Shown: positions 1 through 12,849, counted from the first letter of the stretch. The stretch: 64,000 nt of DNA from Mycolicibacterium lacusdiani (GCF_021916785.1 NZ_JAKCFC010000003.1:186001-250000), one strand, 5' to 3'. Numbers and translations are program-made. Notes: generated by a model not told the origin, from the sequence alone.

Positions 1-1472
1 GTGACCCGACGGTTCGCGTTGAAGTGCAGCCCGTCGGCCAGCGTGCCAATGGCAGTGAAGTTCGTGACGGTCACGTCGGACGCTCCCATCACGACCGCTC
101 CGGTTTGGGGTGCGTTGACCACGCGAGCGTTGACGATCGACACGTACTGCACGGTGCCGGTGGAGCCGGTCCAGCCCGCAGGCGGCGCGGAGTCGGATGG
201 CCACCCGAGCACTGAGATCCCGTCACCGAAGCTTCGTGCGGATGGCCGCGTGACCCACTCGATGGTGGGATTGATGATGGCGACGTGAGACGCCGAGCCC
301 TCGACCCGGATGCCGTGGCTCGTGCCGTGCCCGGCGGCGTCGAGGTTGTCCATCACCAGCCGGGCACCGGGAGCGAACTCGACCGTCACGTTCGACAGTC
401 CCCGAAGCAGGATCGCTGCGTTGCCTGCGGGCTGCTGTTGGGCGAACCGGTAGTTCCCCTCCGGGAAGTACAGCCGCGCGCCCGACGACAGCGCTGCCTG
501 CGCGGCCTTGATGGCGGCCGAGTCGTCGGTGATTCCGTCTCCGACTGCGCCGTAGTCCTTGACGTTGATGGTGGTGACGGGTGCGGTGGCCGACGTCGCC
601 GCAGACGTCGTCGACTGAGCGCCGGTATGGGAGATCTCCGAGACGCCGAGTTGGCGGCGCACCCATGCCAGGACGGCCCACAGTGACGGTGATTCGACGG
701 GCCCCGGCGCACCGGTGGCGTCGATCGCACCCAGCACGGCTGCGACGATGCCGGCGGGCTGCGCCGAGACCCGTTCTGGCGCATCGGGTGCAGCCGCCAC
801 GGCGACTTCGAGTGTCGGTGTCTCCGGCACCGGGCTGGAGTCGACCGGTTCGGCGATCACCACGATGTCGACCGATGGCGACTCCGGTTGCGTCGGCTGT
901 TCGGTCTCGATGTCCGTGCCGGAGGCGGGTTTTGGTTCTGTCGCCGGGACGTCGGCGTCGTTCGCGGGGGTGGGCTGGGGCTGCGCCGGTGGGGATGTCG
1001 ACTCGGCGGTGTCCGATCCGTGGTCGGCTTCTTCGTCCCCGCCGCCCACGGGTTCCGCTCCCTCTGGTTCGGTCACGTCCTCGTCGTCGGGTTCGACCGG
1101 CCCTTCGCCCGTGGCATCCCCGTCCGGATCCGACGGAACTTCGGGTTCCGGGTCGACGGGATCGTCGGACTCGTCGCGGTCGGCCACCGGGGCGGTGGCC
1201 GGTTCGGAGTCGGTGGAGGTGTCGGACGCGCCGCTACCGTCGCGGGCAGGGCCCGCGGCCGAAGCGCCTTGGGAGGACGCCGAATTCGACGACGAGGTGT
1301 TCGACGACGAGGCATCGGTCTTCGAAGCGCCGGCCGAGGGCGACGACGAACTGGGCCCAGGTGCATCCGATGCCGACGGCTCTGCCGCGCTGATACCCGG
1401 ACCGGTCACCAGAGCCAGCCCGATGCCCGCAGCGGCCACCACCCCGCTCATGCCGTATGCGCGCTTGTCCAC
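1..1472 (-). CDS. Secreted right-handed beta-helix (pectate-lyase-3-like) protein, 3' end outside window
   Basis: The frame stays open from GTG at 1472 to the window edge, about 490 residues without a stop. The start is preceded by an AGGGGG ribosome site; the ATG at 1479 is in another, short frame. Residues 1-30 form a Sec signal peptide with a likely cut after GISA. Residues 30-215 are a Ser/Asp/Glu/Pro-rich acidic linker, probably disordered. From about residue 300 the chain reads NVKDYGAVGDGITDDSAAI, the typical entry to a pectate lyase 3/GH28-like beta-helix, followed by helical rungs. This suggests an extracellular polysaccharide-binding or -cleaving protein; the active-site region lies beyond the edge, so no activity is assigned. 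It is monocistronic and lies downstream of the S10 operon terminator. Confidence 0.8.
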   Translation of the reverse strand, partial: MDKRAYGMSGVVAAAGIGLALVTGPGISAAEPSASDAPGPSSSSPSAGASKTDASSSNTSSSNSASSQGASAAGPARDGSGASDTSTDSEPATAPVADRDESDDPVDPEPEVPSDPDGDATGEGPVEPDDEDVTEPEGAEPVGGGDEEADHGSDTAESTSPPAQPQPTPANDADVPATEPKPASGTDIETEQPTQPESPSVDIVVIAEPVDSSPVPETPTLEVAVAAAPDAPERVSAQPAGIVAAVLGAIDATGAPGPVESPSLWAVLAWVRRQLGVSEISHTGAQSTTSAATSATAPVTTINVKDYGAVGDGITDDSAAIKAAQAALSSGARLYFPEGNYRFAQQQPAGNAAILLRGLSNVTVEFAPGARLVMDNLDAAGHGTSHGIRVEGSASHVAIINPTIEWVTRPSARSFGDGISVLGWPSDSAPPAGWTGSTGTVQYVSIVNARVVNAPQTGAVVMGASDVTVTNFTAIGTLADGLHFNANRRV

Positions 1473-1552
1473 CGGACATGCCCCCTATTTTTGACACACG
1501 TGACAATTAGCCATCCTCACCATATCCCCCCGGGACGGATGGCGACGCAAAA

Positions 1553-1579
1553 CGCCCGGTCCGTGGTACGGACCGGGCG
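1553..1579 (-). terminator. Intrinsic terminator of the S10 operon
   Basis: A 12-bp perfect stem, CGCCCGGTCCGT paired with its complement around a short loop, lies 18 bp after the rpsQ stop. On the minus strand it is followed by GTTTTG, a short U-tract. It separates the ribosomal operon from the secreted protein gene downstream. Confidence 0.8.
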
Positions 1580-1597
1580 TGTGCGTTGAGACGTGTG

Positions 1598-1918
1598 TTA
1601 CTTGGCCCTTTCGAGGACCTCGACCAGACGCCAGCGCTTGGTGGCCGACAGCGGACGGGTCTCCATCAGGGACACCCGGTCGCCGACGCCGGCGACGCCG
1701 TCTTCGTCATGCGCCTTGACCTTCGTGGTCGTGCGGATGATCTTGCCGTAGAGCGGGTGGCTCTTGCGATCCTCGAGCTCGACGACGATGGTCTTCTGCA
1801 TCTTGTCGCTCACCACGTAGCCGATACGGGTCTTGCGACGGTTGCGGGGCTTTTCGGTCTTCGGCGTGTACGCCGGACCCTTTGCGCCGCTCTTGGTTTC
1901 ACTGCCGTTGTCTGCCAT
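1598..1918 (-). CDS. rpsQ: 30S ribosomal protein S17
   Basis: S17 binds the 5' domain of 16S rRNA early in small-subunit assembly. The 106-residue product has the OB-fold core [20 protein letters not shown], followed by KSHPLYGK. The N-terminal stretch of about 25 residues ([15 protein letters not shown]...) extends the usual bacterial protein, as is normal in mycobacteria. It is the last gene of the S10 operon here; its ATG overlaps the rpmC stop by one base (TAATG), which indicates translational coupling. The spc operon (rplN onward) does not follow directly. Confidence 0.98.
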   Translation of the reverse strand: MADNGSETKSGAKGPAYTPKTEKPRNRRKTRIGYVVSDKMQKTIVVELEDRKSHPLYGKIIRTTTKVKAHDEDGVAGVGDRVSLMETRPLSATKRWRLVEVLERAK

Positions 1919-2151
1919 TACGAATCCTCACCAACGGGTCCGGACGCCAGACCCAGCTCACGTTCGCGCAACACCGTGTAGACGCGCGCAATCTCCTGTC
2001 GCACCGTGCGGAGCCGACGGTTGTTCGAGAGCTGGCCGGTGGCCATCTGGAAGCGAAGGTTGAACAGCTCTTCCTTCGACTCCCGGAGCCGACCGGTCAG
2101 CTCGTCGTCGGTCATCTCGCGCAGTTCGCCAGGCGAAGTTCCCACTGCCAT
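1918..2151 (-). CDS. rpmC: 50S ribosomal protein L29
   Basis: L29 sits near the peptide exit tunnel and contributes to the docking site of trigger factor and SRP. The 77-residue protein has the family motif [20 protein letters not shown] followed by [18 protein letters not shown]. The start is the ATG at 2151, which shares its first base with the rplP stop. The frame is open further upstream to 2295, but that part lies inside rplP and does not resemble L29, so it was excluded. Both ends show one-base stop/start overlaps, typical of tight coupling in this operon. Confidence 0.97.
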   Translation of the reverse strand: MAVGTSPGELREMTDDELTGRLRESKEELFNLRFQMATGQLSNNRRLRTVRQEIARVYTVLRERELGLASGPVGEDS

Positions 2152-2567
2152 CAGAACTGCTCCTCTCTGGTAACGATGCGTGCCTTGATCGGCAACTTGT
2201 GGATGGCGCGCGTGAGTGCCTCGCGCGCGACCTTCTCGTCGGGGTAGCTCAGCTCGAACAGCACGCGGCCGGGCTTCACGTTCGCGACCCACCACTCCGG
2301 CGAACCCTTACCGGAACCCATGCGGGTCTCGGCGGGCTTCTTGGTCAGTGGGCGGTCCGGGAAGATGTTGATCCACACCTTGCCGCCTCGCTTGATGTGC
2401 CGGTTGATGGCGATACGAGCGGACTCGATCTGCCGGTTGGTGATGTAGGCATGGCCGAGGGCCTGGATGCCGTAGTCACCGAAGCTCACCGAGGTGCCAC
2501 CGCTGGCAATGCCGCGTTGCTGCGGGTGGTGCTGCTTGCGGTGCTTGACCCTGCGGGGAATCAACAT
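2151..2567 (-). CDS. rplP: 50S ribosomal protein L16
   Basis: L16 contacts the A-site tRNA elbow region and is needed for late 50S assembly. The 138-residue chain has the conserved start [15 protein letters not shown], then [29 protein letters not shown] and the signature [14 protein letters not shown]. Length and sequence match the bacterial norm. It follows rpsC after a 3-bp gap and overlaps rpmC by one base. Confidence 0.98.
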   Translation of the reverse strand: MLIPRRVKHRKQHHPQQRGIASGGTSVSFGDYGIQALGHAYITNRQIESARIAINRHIKRGGKVWINIFPDRPLTKKPAETRMGSGKGSPEWWVANVKPGRVLFELSYPDEKVAREALTRAIHKLPIKARIVTREEQF

Positions 2568-2570
2568 GTG

Positions 2571-3990
<1,420 letters not shown>

Positions 3991-3991
<1 letters not shown>

Positions 3992-4272
3992 TAGCGCCGC
4001 TTGCTCTTCCGGTCGTCCTTGATGTGACCCTTGAACGTTCGCGTCGGGGCGAACTCGCCCAGCTTGTGTCCGACCATCGACTCGGTGACGAACACCGGCA
4101 CGTGCTTGCGACCGTCGTGGACGGCGAAGGTGTGACCGATGAAGTCAGGGATGATGGTCGATCGACGCGACCAGGTCTTGATGACCTGCTTCGTATTCTT
4201 GTCGTTCTGAACGTCGACCTTCTTCAACAGATGGTCGTCGACGAACGGACCCTTCTTGAGGCTGCGTGGCAT
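3991..4272 (-). CDS. rpsS: 30S ribosomal protein S19
   Basis: S19 binds 16S rRNA in the small-subunit head together with S13. The 93-residue chain begins [19 protein letters not shown] and contains the signature [22 protein letters not shown] and [14 protein letters not shown]. Length is normal. It lies 18 bp downstream of rplB and overlaps rplV by one base. Confidence 0.98.
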
Positions 4273-4290
4273 AGCTCTTTCCTTCCCGGC

Positions 4291-5127
<837 letters not shown>

Positions 5128-5155
5128 GTCTAGTAAATCCTTAACTCCCGGCCGG

Positions 5156-5458
5156 TTAGGCCGGTGCTCCGAACAGATCGATCGGCTTGCTGCCGGCGGC
5201 CAGCGTCACGATGGCGCGCTTGGTGGCCTTGCGCTGGCCGTAGCCGGTGCGGGTCCGCTTGCGCTTGCCCTGCCGGTTGGCCGTGTTCACGGAGTCGACC
5301 TTCACGTCGAAGATCTTCTCGATCGCGATCTTGATCTGCGTCTTGTTCGAGGAGGGGTGCACGATGAACGTGTACACGTTGTCCTCGATCAGGGCGTAGC
5401 TCTTCTCCGAGATGACCGGGGCCAGGATGATGTCGCGGGGATCGGTCACGGTAGCCAT
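5156..5458 (-). CDS. rplW: 50S ribosomal protein L23
   Basis: L23 lies at the tunnel exit and is the main docking site for trigger factor and SRP. The 100-residue chain has the motif [18 protein letters not shown], then [20 protein letters not shown] and the basic loop [20 protein letters not shown]. Its ATG overlaps the rplD stop by one base. Family length is about 100, so it looks intact. Confidence 0.98.
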   Translation of the reverse strand: MATVTDPRDIILAPVISEKSYALIEDNVYTFIVHPSSNKTQIKIAIEKIFDVKVDSVNTANRQGKRKRTRTGYGQRKATKRAIVTLAAGSKPIDLFGAPA

Positions 5459-6117
5459 CAGGCAGACACCTCCTCAGTGCTCTTGGTCTTCGCGCCCGAG
5501 ATGTACGCGTTCAGGGCCTCGACGCTGAACACGACGTCATCGGCGTCGAGCACGTCGTAGGTGTTGAGCTGGTCCGGCGAGATCACGTGCACACCGGGCA
5601 GGTTGCGCACGCTCTTCGCGGCGATCTCATCGCTGCGGCCGATCACGATCAGCACCTTGCGACGGTCGGTGAGCGATCCGAGGAACGTCTTCACCGCCTT
5701 GGTCGACGGCGTCTGTCCGCTGATCAGCTCCGTGACCGCGTGGATCCGGTCGTTGCGAGCCCGGTCCGAGAGCGCCCCGCGCAGTGCGGCGGCGATCATC
5801 TTCTTCGGGGTCCGCTGGCTGTAGTCGCGCGGCTGCGGGCCGTGCACGACGCCACCGCCGGTGAACTGCGGCGCGCGGGTCGAACCCTGGCGGGCGCGGC
5901 CGGTGCCCTTCTGGCGGTACGGCTTCTTGCCGCCACCGGAGACCTCGCCGCGCGTCTTGGTCGAGTGCGTGCCCTGCCGCTTGGCGGCCAGCTGCGCGAT
6001 GACGACCTGGTGCATCAGCGCGATGTTCGGCTCGACGTCGAACAGCTCGGCGGGCAGATCGACGCTGCCGTCGGTCTTGCCGTCCGGGGTCCGAACGTCA
6101 ATGCTCTTCGCTGCCAT
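5458..6117 (-). CDS. rplD: 50S ribosomal protein L4
   Basis: L4 reaches into the exit tunnel opposite L22 and in E. coli also regulates the S10 operon. The 219-residue protein has the tunnel loop [18 protein letters not shown] and the flanking [20 protein letters not shown]. Length is normal. It is coupled to rplC and rplW by one-base overlaps. Autogenous control by L4 in this organism is not shown by the sequence. Confidence 0.98.
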   Translation of the reverse strand: MAAKSIDVRTPDGKTDGSVDLPAELFDVEPNIALMHQVVIAQLAAKRQGTHSTKTRGEVSGGGKKPYRQKGTGRARQGSTRAPQFTGGGVVHGPQPRDYSQRTPKKMIAAALRGALSDRARNDRIHAVTELISGQTPSTKAVKTFLGSLTDRRKVLIVIGRSDEIAAKSVRNLPGVHVISPDQLNTYDVLDADDVVFSVEALNAYISGAKTKSTEEVSA

Positions 6118-6770
6118 TACTTTTCACCTCGTTTGATCGCGCTGCGAACCACGACGAGTCCGCCGTTGCGGCCGGGGATGGCGCCCTTGATCAAGATGAC
6201 GCCGTTCTCGGCGTCGACCTTGTGGACCTTCAGGTTCTGCGTGGTGATCCGGTCGGAGCCCATGCGGCCCGACATCCGGGTGCCCTTGAAGACGCGGCCG
6301 GGGGTGGCACAGCCACCGATCGAGCCGGGACGACGGTGCACGGCCTGGGCGCCGTGGGAGGCTCCCTGACCCTTGAACCCGTGCCGCTTCATGGTGCCTG
6401 CGAAGCCCTTGCCCTTGCTGGTGCCGGTGACGTCGACGAAGGCGCCGTCGACGAAGATCTCGGCGGTCAGCTCCTGACCGACCTCGTACTCCGACGCAGC
6501 TGCCTCGTCGTCGAGCCGCAGCTCGGCGAGGTGACGGCGGGGGTTGACGCCCGCCGCGGCGAACTGACCGGTGACCGGCTTGGTCACCTTGCGCGGGCTG
6601 ATCTCGCCGTATGCGAGCTGGACGGCGCTGTAGCCGTCGCGCTCGGGGGTGCGGATGCGGGTCACCACGTTGGGGCCGGCCTTGACGACCGTGACGGGAA
6701 CGACCTTGTTGTTCTCGTCGAACACCTGAGTCATGCCCAGCTTGGTGCCCAGAATTCCCTTACGTGCCAT
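6117..6770 (-). CDS. rplC: 50S ribosomal protein L3
   Basis: L3 initiates 50S assembly, and its central loop approaches the peptidyl-transferase centre. The 217-residue protein opens with [20 protein letters not shown] and has the conserved segment [20 protein letters not shown], then [18 protein letters not shown]. The centre-proximal loop looks normal. It starts 14 bp after rpsJ. Confidence 0.98.
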   Translation of the reverse strand: MARKGILGTKLGMTQVFDENNKVVPVTVVKAGPNVVTRIRTPERDGYSAVQLAYGEISPRKVTKPVTGQFAAAGVNPRRHLAELRLDDEAAASEYEVGQELTAEIFVDGAFVDVTGTSKGKGFAGTMKRHGFKGQGASHGAQAVHRRPGSIGGCATPGRVFKGTRMSGRMGSDRITTQNLKVHKVDAENGVILIKGAIPGRNGGLVVVRSAIKRGEK

Positions 6771-6784
6771 GGTTTCTGGTTCTC

Positions 6785-7090
6785 CTACTGGATGTTCACG
6801 TCGACACTGGCCGGCAGATCGATGCGCATGAGTGCGTCAACGGTCTTCGGCGTCGGGTCGAGGATGTCGATGAGACGCTTGTGGGTGCGCATCTCGAAGT
6901 GCTCCCGCGAATCCTTGTACTTGTGGGGAGACCGGATGACGCAGTACACGTTCTTCTCGGTCGGCAGCGGCACCGGGCCGACCACACTGGCGCCCGTACG
7001 GGTGACCGTCTCGACGATCTTGCGCGCAGAGGCGTCAATGGCCTCGTGGTCGTAGGCCTTCAGCCTGATGCGGATCTTTTGTCCCGCCAC
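6785..7090 (-). CDS. rpsJ: 30S ribosomal protein S10
   Basis: S10 is part of the small-subunit head and doubles as the antitermination factor NusE. The 101-residue chain has [19 protein letters not shown] and the loop region [19 protein letters not shown]. The start is GTG at 7090, with TAGGAG about 5 nt upstream. It is the first gene of the 11-gene operon, and the long leader before it carries a good sigma-A-like promoter. Confidence 0.98.
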
Positions 7091-7367
7091 GCTTCTCCTA
7101 CCTCACTACTAACGGGCCCCGTCAGGGCCTGGTCTGTTGCGCCGCCCCCGGGTCGCCCCGAGGTGCGCGCGCTGGCTGTGCCGCCGCTGTTTACGTATCT
7201 GTGGTTCACCGACCCCCGCGGTCGGGTGTGTCGCCCTCACGCACACTCGCCCGCGACTGATTTCGTCACGCTCGAGGTTGGGACCGGATGCATCCCTGAG
7301 GACACTGGTCGCATGCCTCTGCCAGGCAGACCCGAAGGTCCCCGTCCCGGCTCGAGGCAACCCGAAC

Positions 7368-7396
7368 AGTATGCCTCAGATCCGGGCGTCGTCCAA
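7368..7396 (-). promoter_or_regulatory. Probable sigma-A-type promoter of the S10 operon
   Basis: On the minus strand TTGGAC (7391-7396), a 17-bp spacer and CATACT (7368-7373) match the -35/-10 pattern of housekeeping promoters. Transcription would start near 7361, giving a leader of about 270 nt before rpsJ. That leader holds no convincing gene, and no other recognised element was seen in it. The call is inferred from motif match and position only. Confidence 0.5.
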
Positions 7397-7492
7397 ATCC
7401 CCCGGCGAAGCCATGCGAGCACGTTCAACGTGCGGTCAGGGCGAGTTTACCGGGCCGCCCCAGAGGCCAACCAAACCCGCCGAGACTGCGGG

Positions 7493-7525
7493 CAGATCGC
7501 GTTTTCCCTCCAGATCGCGATCTGG
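7493..7525. repeat. Palindrome with a repeated half-site downstream of the esterase
   Basis: CAGATCGCG occurs at 7493-7501 and again at 7511-7519, where it forms half of the perfect 16-bp palindrome CCAGATCGCGATCTGG (7510-7525). The first copy can also pair with the second half of the palindrome, which allows two alternative hairpins. The site lies 20 bp past the esterase stop and upstream of the S10 promoter. It may be a terminator or a protein-binding site; the sequence does not decide. Confidence 0.5.
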
Positions 7526-7544
7526 CAGCAGACTCGGCACGCCG

Positions 7545-9143
<1,599 letters not shown>

Positions 9144-9213
9144 GATCGCCGAGCGTACTGATGCGCTCGGAGTCGATCCGCGCAAACCGGCCGTGGCCGC
9201 CCGCCCACGCACC

Positions 9214-9237
9214 TAGACTCCGTTGACACCCGTCAAC
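9214..9237. promoter_or_regulatory. Putative -10 box and overlapping inverted repeat upstream of the P450
   Basis: TAGACT at 9214-9219 is a -10-like element on the plus strand. Right after it the perfect inverted repeat GTTGACACCCGTCAAC (9222-9237) would cover the start point. This arrangement fits a repressor operator acting on the P450 and perhaps on the divergent esterase. The nearby TetR product is one candidate binder. No -35 match was seen. Confidence 0.4.
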
Positions 9238-9263
9238 TGCGCAGCCCGCAAGCGAGGAGTCAC

Positions 9264-10514
9264 ATGAGCACGCCCACAATGGACGAAGCAGCGAAGGTCC
9301 TCGCGGACCCGAAGGCATACGCCGACGACGAGCGGTTGCACACCGCACTGACCCACCTGCGGGCGAACAATCCCGTTGCCTGGGTTGACAATCCGCCGTA
9401 CCGGCCGTTCTGGGCGATCACGAAGCACGCGGACATCATGGCGATCGAGCGGGACAACGAGCTGTTCATCAGCGAACCACGACCACTGCTCTCGACCGCC
9501 GCAGCCGACGACTACGCCAAGGCGCAGCTCGACGCGGGGATGGGACTGCGCACGCTGATCCACATGGACGATCCGCACCACCGCAAGGTGCGCGCGATCG
9601 GCGCCGACTGGTTCCGGCCGAAGGCCATGCGCGACCTGAAGGTCAGGGTGGACGAACTGGCCAAGCGCTACGTCGACCACATGCGGGACATTGGACCGGA
9701 ATGCGACTTCGTCACCGACATCGCCGTGCAGTTCCCGCTGTACGTGATCATGTCGCTGCTCGGCCTGCCCGAGGAGGACTACGGACGCATGCACATGCTG
9801 ACCCAGGAGATGTTCGGCGGCGACGACGACGAGTACAAGCGAGGCACGACGCCCGAGGAGCAGATGGCCGTCCTGCTCGACTTCTTCGGCTACTTCTCGA
9901 AGCTGACCGCGGCGCGGCGGGAGCACCCGACCGACGACCTGGCGTCCGCCATCGCCAACGGCCGCATCGACGGGGAGCCACTGTCGGAGATCGACACGGC
10001 GTCGTACTACGTGATCGTGGCGAGCGCCGGCCACGACACGACCAAGGACGCGATCTCCGGTGGCCTGCTCGCCCTGATCGAGAATCCAGGGGAACTCGAC
10101 CGGCTGCGATCCGACCCCGGCCTGATGGGCACCGCGGTGGAGGAGATGATCCGCTGGTCCACGCCGGTCAAGGAGTTCATGCGGACGGCGACGGCGGACA
10201 CCACGGTCCGCGGGGTCGACATCGCCAAGGGCGACTCCGTGTATCTGGCCTACGTCTCGGGCAATCGCGACGAGGACGTGTTCGACGACCCGTTCCGCTT
10301 CGACGTCGGGCGTGACCCGAACAAGCACGTCGCCTTCGGGTACGGAGTCCACTTCTGTCTGGGCGCCGCGTTGGCCCGGATGGAGATGACCAGCCTGTTC
10401 ACCGAACTGGTGCCGCGGTTGGAGTCGATCGAGTTGACGGGCACCGCCGAGCTGAGTGCGACGACCTTCGTCGGCGGGCTCAAGCACCTGCCGATTCGCT
10501 ACTCGCTCAGGTAG
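9264..10514 (+). CDS. Cytochrome P450 monooxygenase
   Basis: Soluble bacterial-type P450 of 416 residues, expected to use ferredoxin-delivered electrons to hydroxylate a lipid or other hydrophobic substrate. The I-helix oxygen-activation motif ASAGHDTTKD, the K-helix EEMIR (ExxR) and the haem loop FGYGVHFCLGAALAR with Cys365 as axial ligand are all present. The substrate cannot be told from the sequence; the family is common in mycobacterial sterol and fatty-acid oxidation. The start ATG has GAGGAG 5 nt upstream. Its end overlaps the convergent TetR gene by 8 bp. A ferredoxin reductase is encoded about 12 kb away (22065-23246), but no ferredoxin gene is visible. Confidence 0.95.
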   Translation: MSTPTMDEAAKVLADPKAYADDERLHTALTHLRANNPVAWVDNPPYRPFWAITKHADIMAIERDNELFISEPRPLLSTAAADDYAKAQLDAGMGLRTLIHMDDPHHRKVRAIGADWFRPKAMRDLKVRVDELAKRYVDHMRDIGPECDFVTDIAVQFPLYVIMSLLGLPEEDYGRMHMLTQEMFGGDDDEYKRGTTPEEQMAVLLDFFGYFSKLTAARREHPTDDLASAIANGRIDGEPLSEIDTASYYVIVASAGHDTTKDAISGGLLALIENPGELDRLRSDPGLMGTAVEEMIRWSTPVKEFMRTATADTTVRGVDIAKGDSVYLAYVSGNRDEDVFDDPFRFDVGRDPNKHVAFGYGVHFCLGAALARMEMTSLFTELVPRLESIELTGTAELSATTFVGGLKHLPIRYSLR

Positions 10515-11139
10515 TTTCGCGGTTCATCACGTGCGTGGCGAGGAAGCCGTCGACGGCAACCTCGGCGATCTGCCGGTAGTCGAAGTCGGGCAGCGTGCTC
10601 AGCTTGCCGAGCACGATGGGCCCCAGTAGCAGCGCGGCGGCCCGGGTCCGGTCGACCTCGCCGAGCGCGGCGATCGCGACGTCGCTGTCGAGCACGGCGT
10701 CGAATGGCGCCGCGTACTGCTCGGCCACCCGTTCGCGCAGGGTCTGCACCTCCTGACTCTCGGCCGAACCCTTGTTGCGGCCCCATGGCAGCTGTTCCAT
10801 GTCGCCGCCGAGCGCCAGCCACGACATCGCGGCGATGCTGACCGGCGCCTCCGCGATCAGTTCGGCCTGGGCCTGCACCATGGCCACCAGGCGGTCGCGC
10901 AGCGAGCCCTCGTCGGGCGGGATGGGCGCAGGCGGGATCAGGGCGTGAAACGCGGCTGCCACCAGATCGTTGCCGCTCGGGAAGTGACGGTAGAGCGTGG
11001 CGCGCGCGACGTTGGATGCGCGGGTGACGGCGTCGACGGTCACCGCCGTGGGGCCGCCCGCCCTCAGCAGCGCCGTGGCCGCGTCGAGCAAGCGGGCCCG
11101 CGACCGAGCCGGCCTGGGGTCGGTGCGTCCAGCTGTCAT
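10507..11139 (-). CDS. TetR-family transcriptional repressor
   Basis: The 210-residue protein has an N-terminal TetR helix-turn-helix (residues 15-60, RLLDAATALLRAGGPTAVTV ... ASNVARATLYRHFPSGNDLV) and an unrecognised ligand domain. It is divergent from the MFS exporter at 11233, the standard layout for a repressor that controls an efflux pump and itself. The 93-bp gap carries two tandem copies of a dyad AAGAC-N5-GTCT, probably its operators. The start ATG at 11139 has GGAGG about 11 nt upstream. The ligand is unknown, probably a substrate of the pump. Confidence 0.93.
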   Translation of the reverse strand: MTAGRTDPRPARSRARLLDAATALLRAGGPTAVTVDAVTRASNVARATLYRHFPSGNDLVAAAFHALIPPAPIPPDEGSLRDRLVAMVQAQAELIAEAPVSIAAMSWLALGGDMEQLPWGRNKGSAESQEVQTLRERVAEQYAAPFDAVLDSDVAIAALGEVDRTRAAALLLGPIVLGKLSTLPDFDYRQIAEVAVDGFLATHVMNRETT

Positions 11140-11167
11140 CGGTTTGAGTCACCTCCAACGCGGGAAA

Positions 11168-11205
11168 CAAGACTGTTAGTCTCGCATCAAGACGGAATGT
11201 CTTGA
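11168..11205. promoter_or_regulatory. Tandem TetR-type operators between the repressor and exporter genes
   Basis: Two copies of the dyad AAGAC-N5-GTCT lie exactly 20 bp apart, at 11169-11182 and 11189-11202. The second extends to CAAGACGGAATGTCTTG. TAGTCT at 11177-11182, inside the first copy, could be the -10 of the exporter promoter, so binding would block transcription. Two helical turns between sites suggests two dimers on one face of the DNA. Confidence 0.6.
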
Positions 11206-11232
11206 AAATATCCCATCCGGAGGGAGTCGCGC

Positions 11233-12849
11233 GTGGTCGACGCTCTCGCCCGGCCAGATCAGCCTACCGACGCCGCCATGGCCGCCATGTCATCTCGGGC
11301 CCGCGTCTGGCTGCTGATCGTCGCCTGCCTCGACGTCAGCCTCGTCGTCTCGTCGATGATCGCCCTGAACACCGCACTCGGCGACATTGCGGTCGACACC
11401 TCCGCCACGCAGACCCAACTCACCTGGGTCGTCGACGGCTACACCTTGGTGCTCGCCTGCCTGCTGCTACCTGCCGGTGCGGTCGGTGACCGGTACGGCC
11501 GGCGCGGCGCGCTGCAAATCGGCCTCGCGATCTTCGCCGTGGCCTCGTTCGCGCCGGTGATCTTCGACAGCCCGATGCAGATCATCGTGGCCAGGGCGGT
11601 CGCCGGCGCCGGCGCGGCGTTCGTCATGCCTGCCACGCTGTCACTGCTGACCGCCGCATACCCGAAGTCGGAGCGCAACAAGGCCGTAGGCATCTGGGCG
11701 GGTATCGTGGGCTCCGGTGCCGTGCTGGGCTTCCTGGGTTCGGGGCTGCTGCTGAACTTCTTCGCCTGGCAGTCGATCTTCTGGTGCTTCGCCGGTGCTG
11801 CCGCCGTCCTGTTCGTCCTGACCCTGACCGTCTCGTCCTCGCGCGACGAGAACGCCACGCCGCTCGACTGGCGCGGCGCAGCCCTGATCGGTGGCGCGGT
11901 AGCGGTCTTCGTGTTCGGCGTCGTCGAGGCACCCGTCCGCGGATGGACCGACCCGCTGGTCTACGGCTGCATGGCCGCGGGCCTCGTGCTGGCCGCGGCC
12001 TTCGCCGTGGTCGAACTGCGCCTCCCCCATCCACTTCTGGACGTCCGCCTGTTCGGCAGGCCGGACTTCGCCACCGGCGCCGTCGGCATCACGATCCTGT
12101 TCTTCGCCAACTTCGGCTTCTTCTTCGTCTCCATTCAGTACATCCAGCTGGTGATGGGCTACAGCGCACTGAAGACCGCGGTCGCCGTCGCCCCGCTGAT
12201 CGGACCGGTGCTGATCCTCAGCGCGACGAACAACTGGTACCTGCCCCGGTTGGGGCTGCGGCTGGTCCTCACGGTCGGACTGATTCTGATCGCCGCGGGG
12301 CTGATGTCGATGCGCCTCCTCGAGATCGACTCGCCCTACCTGCAGCTGGCATGGCCGCTGCTGGTCATGAGCACCGGCATCGGATTGTGCACGGCACCAA
12401 CGACGTCTGCGGTCATGGGAGCGGTACCCGACGAGAAGCAAGGCGTCGCATCGGCGGTGAACGACGCGACCCGCGAGATCGGCGCCGCCCTCGGCATTGC
12501 AGTGGCCGGCTCGATCCTGGCCGCGCAGTACGGCAACCTGATCGGACCGCGACTCGCCGGTCTGCCCGAGCAGGTACGGGCGCCCGCGACGGACTCGCTG
12601 GCCCAGGCACTGGCCGTCGCCGACGAGATGGGACCCTCCGGCGCCCGGCTGGCCGAGGTCGCGCAGTCGGCGTTCGTGGAGTCGATGAACGCCTCCCTGT
12701 TGGTCCTCGCGTCGGTGATCACCGTCGCGGCGGTGTTGGTGGGACTGTGGGCGCCAGGCCGGGACGGGCGTCAGCTCAAGGCAGTGCAGCGGGTCACGCG
12801 GCGACGGAGCGCCCCCGAGGCGGAGGGGCTCGCGCCGCTCAGCGACTGA
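11233..12849 (+). CDS. MFS multidrug exporter, 14-TM DHA2 type
   Basis: Proton-driven efflux permease of the EmrB/QacA group. The 538-residue protein has about 14 hydrophobic segments, with the N-terminal block NTALGDIAVDTSATQTQLTW leading into VVDGYTLVLACLLLPAG and the motif A loop GDRYGRRGALQIG. The motif C-like region GSGAVLGFLGSGLL follows the VGIWAGIVG segment. The start is GTG with GGAGGGA about 7 nt upstream. It is divergent from the TetR gene and its last 11 bases overlap the convergent mftG. Substrate unknown. Confidence 0.93.
   Translation: MVDALARPDQPTDAAMAAMSSRARVWLLIVACLDVSLVVSSMIALNTALGDIAVDTSATQTQLTWVVDGYTLVLACLLLPAGAVGDRYGRRGALQIGLAIFAVASFAPVIFDSPMQIIVARAVAGAGAAFVMPATLSLLTAAYPKSERNKAVGIWAGIVGSGAVLGFLGSGLLLNFFAWQSIFWCFAGAAAVLFVLTLTVSSSRDENATPLDWRGAALIGGAVAVFVFGVVEAPVRGWTDPLVYGCMAAGLVLAAAFAVVELRLPHPLLDVRLFGRPDFATGAVGITILFFANFGFFFVSIQYIQLVMGYSALKTAVAVAPLIGPVLILSATNNWYLPRLGLRLVLTVGLILIAAGLMSMRLLEIDSPYLQLAWPLLVMSTGIGLCTAPTTSAVMGAVPDEKQGVASAVNDATREIGAALGIAVAGSILAAQYGNLIGPRLAGLPEQVRAPATDSLAQALAVADEMGPSGARLAEVAQSAFVESMNASLLVLASVITVAAVLVGLWAPGRDGRQLKAVQRVTRRRSAPEAEGLAPLSD

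Noticed and set aside
2152..2295. N-terminal extension of rpmC
   Set aside because: Lies inside rplP and gives no L29 likeness; the ATG at 2151 restores the normal 77 residues.
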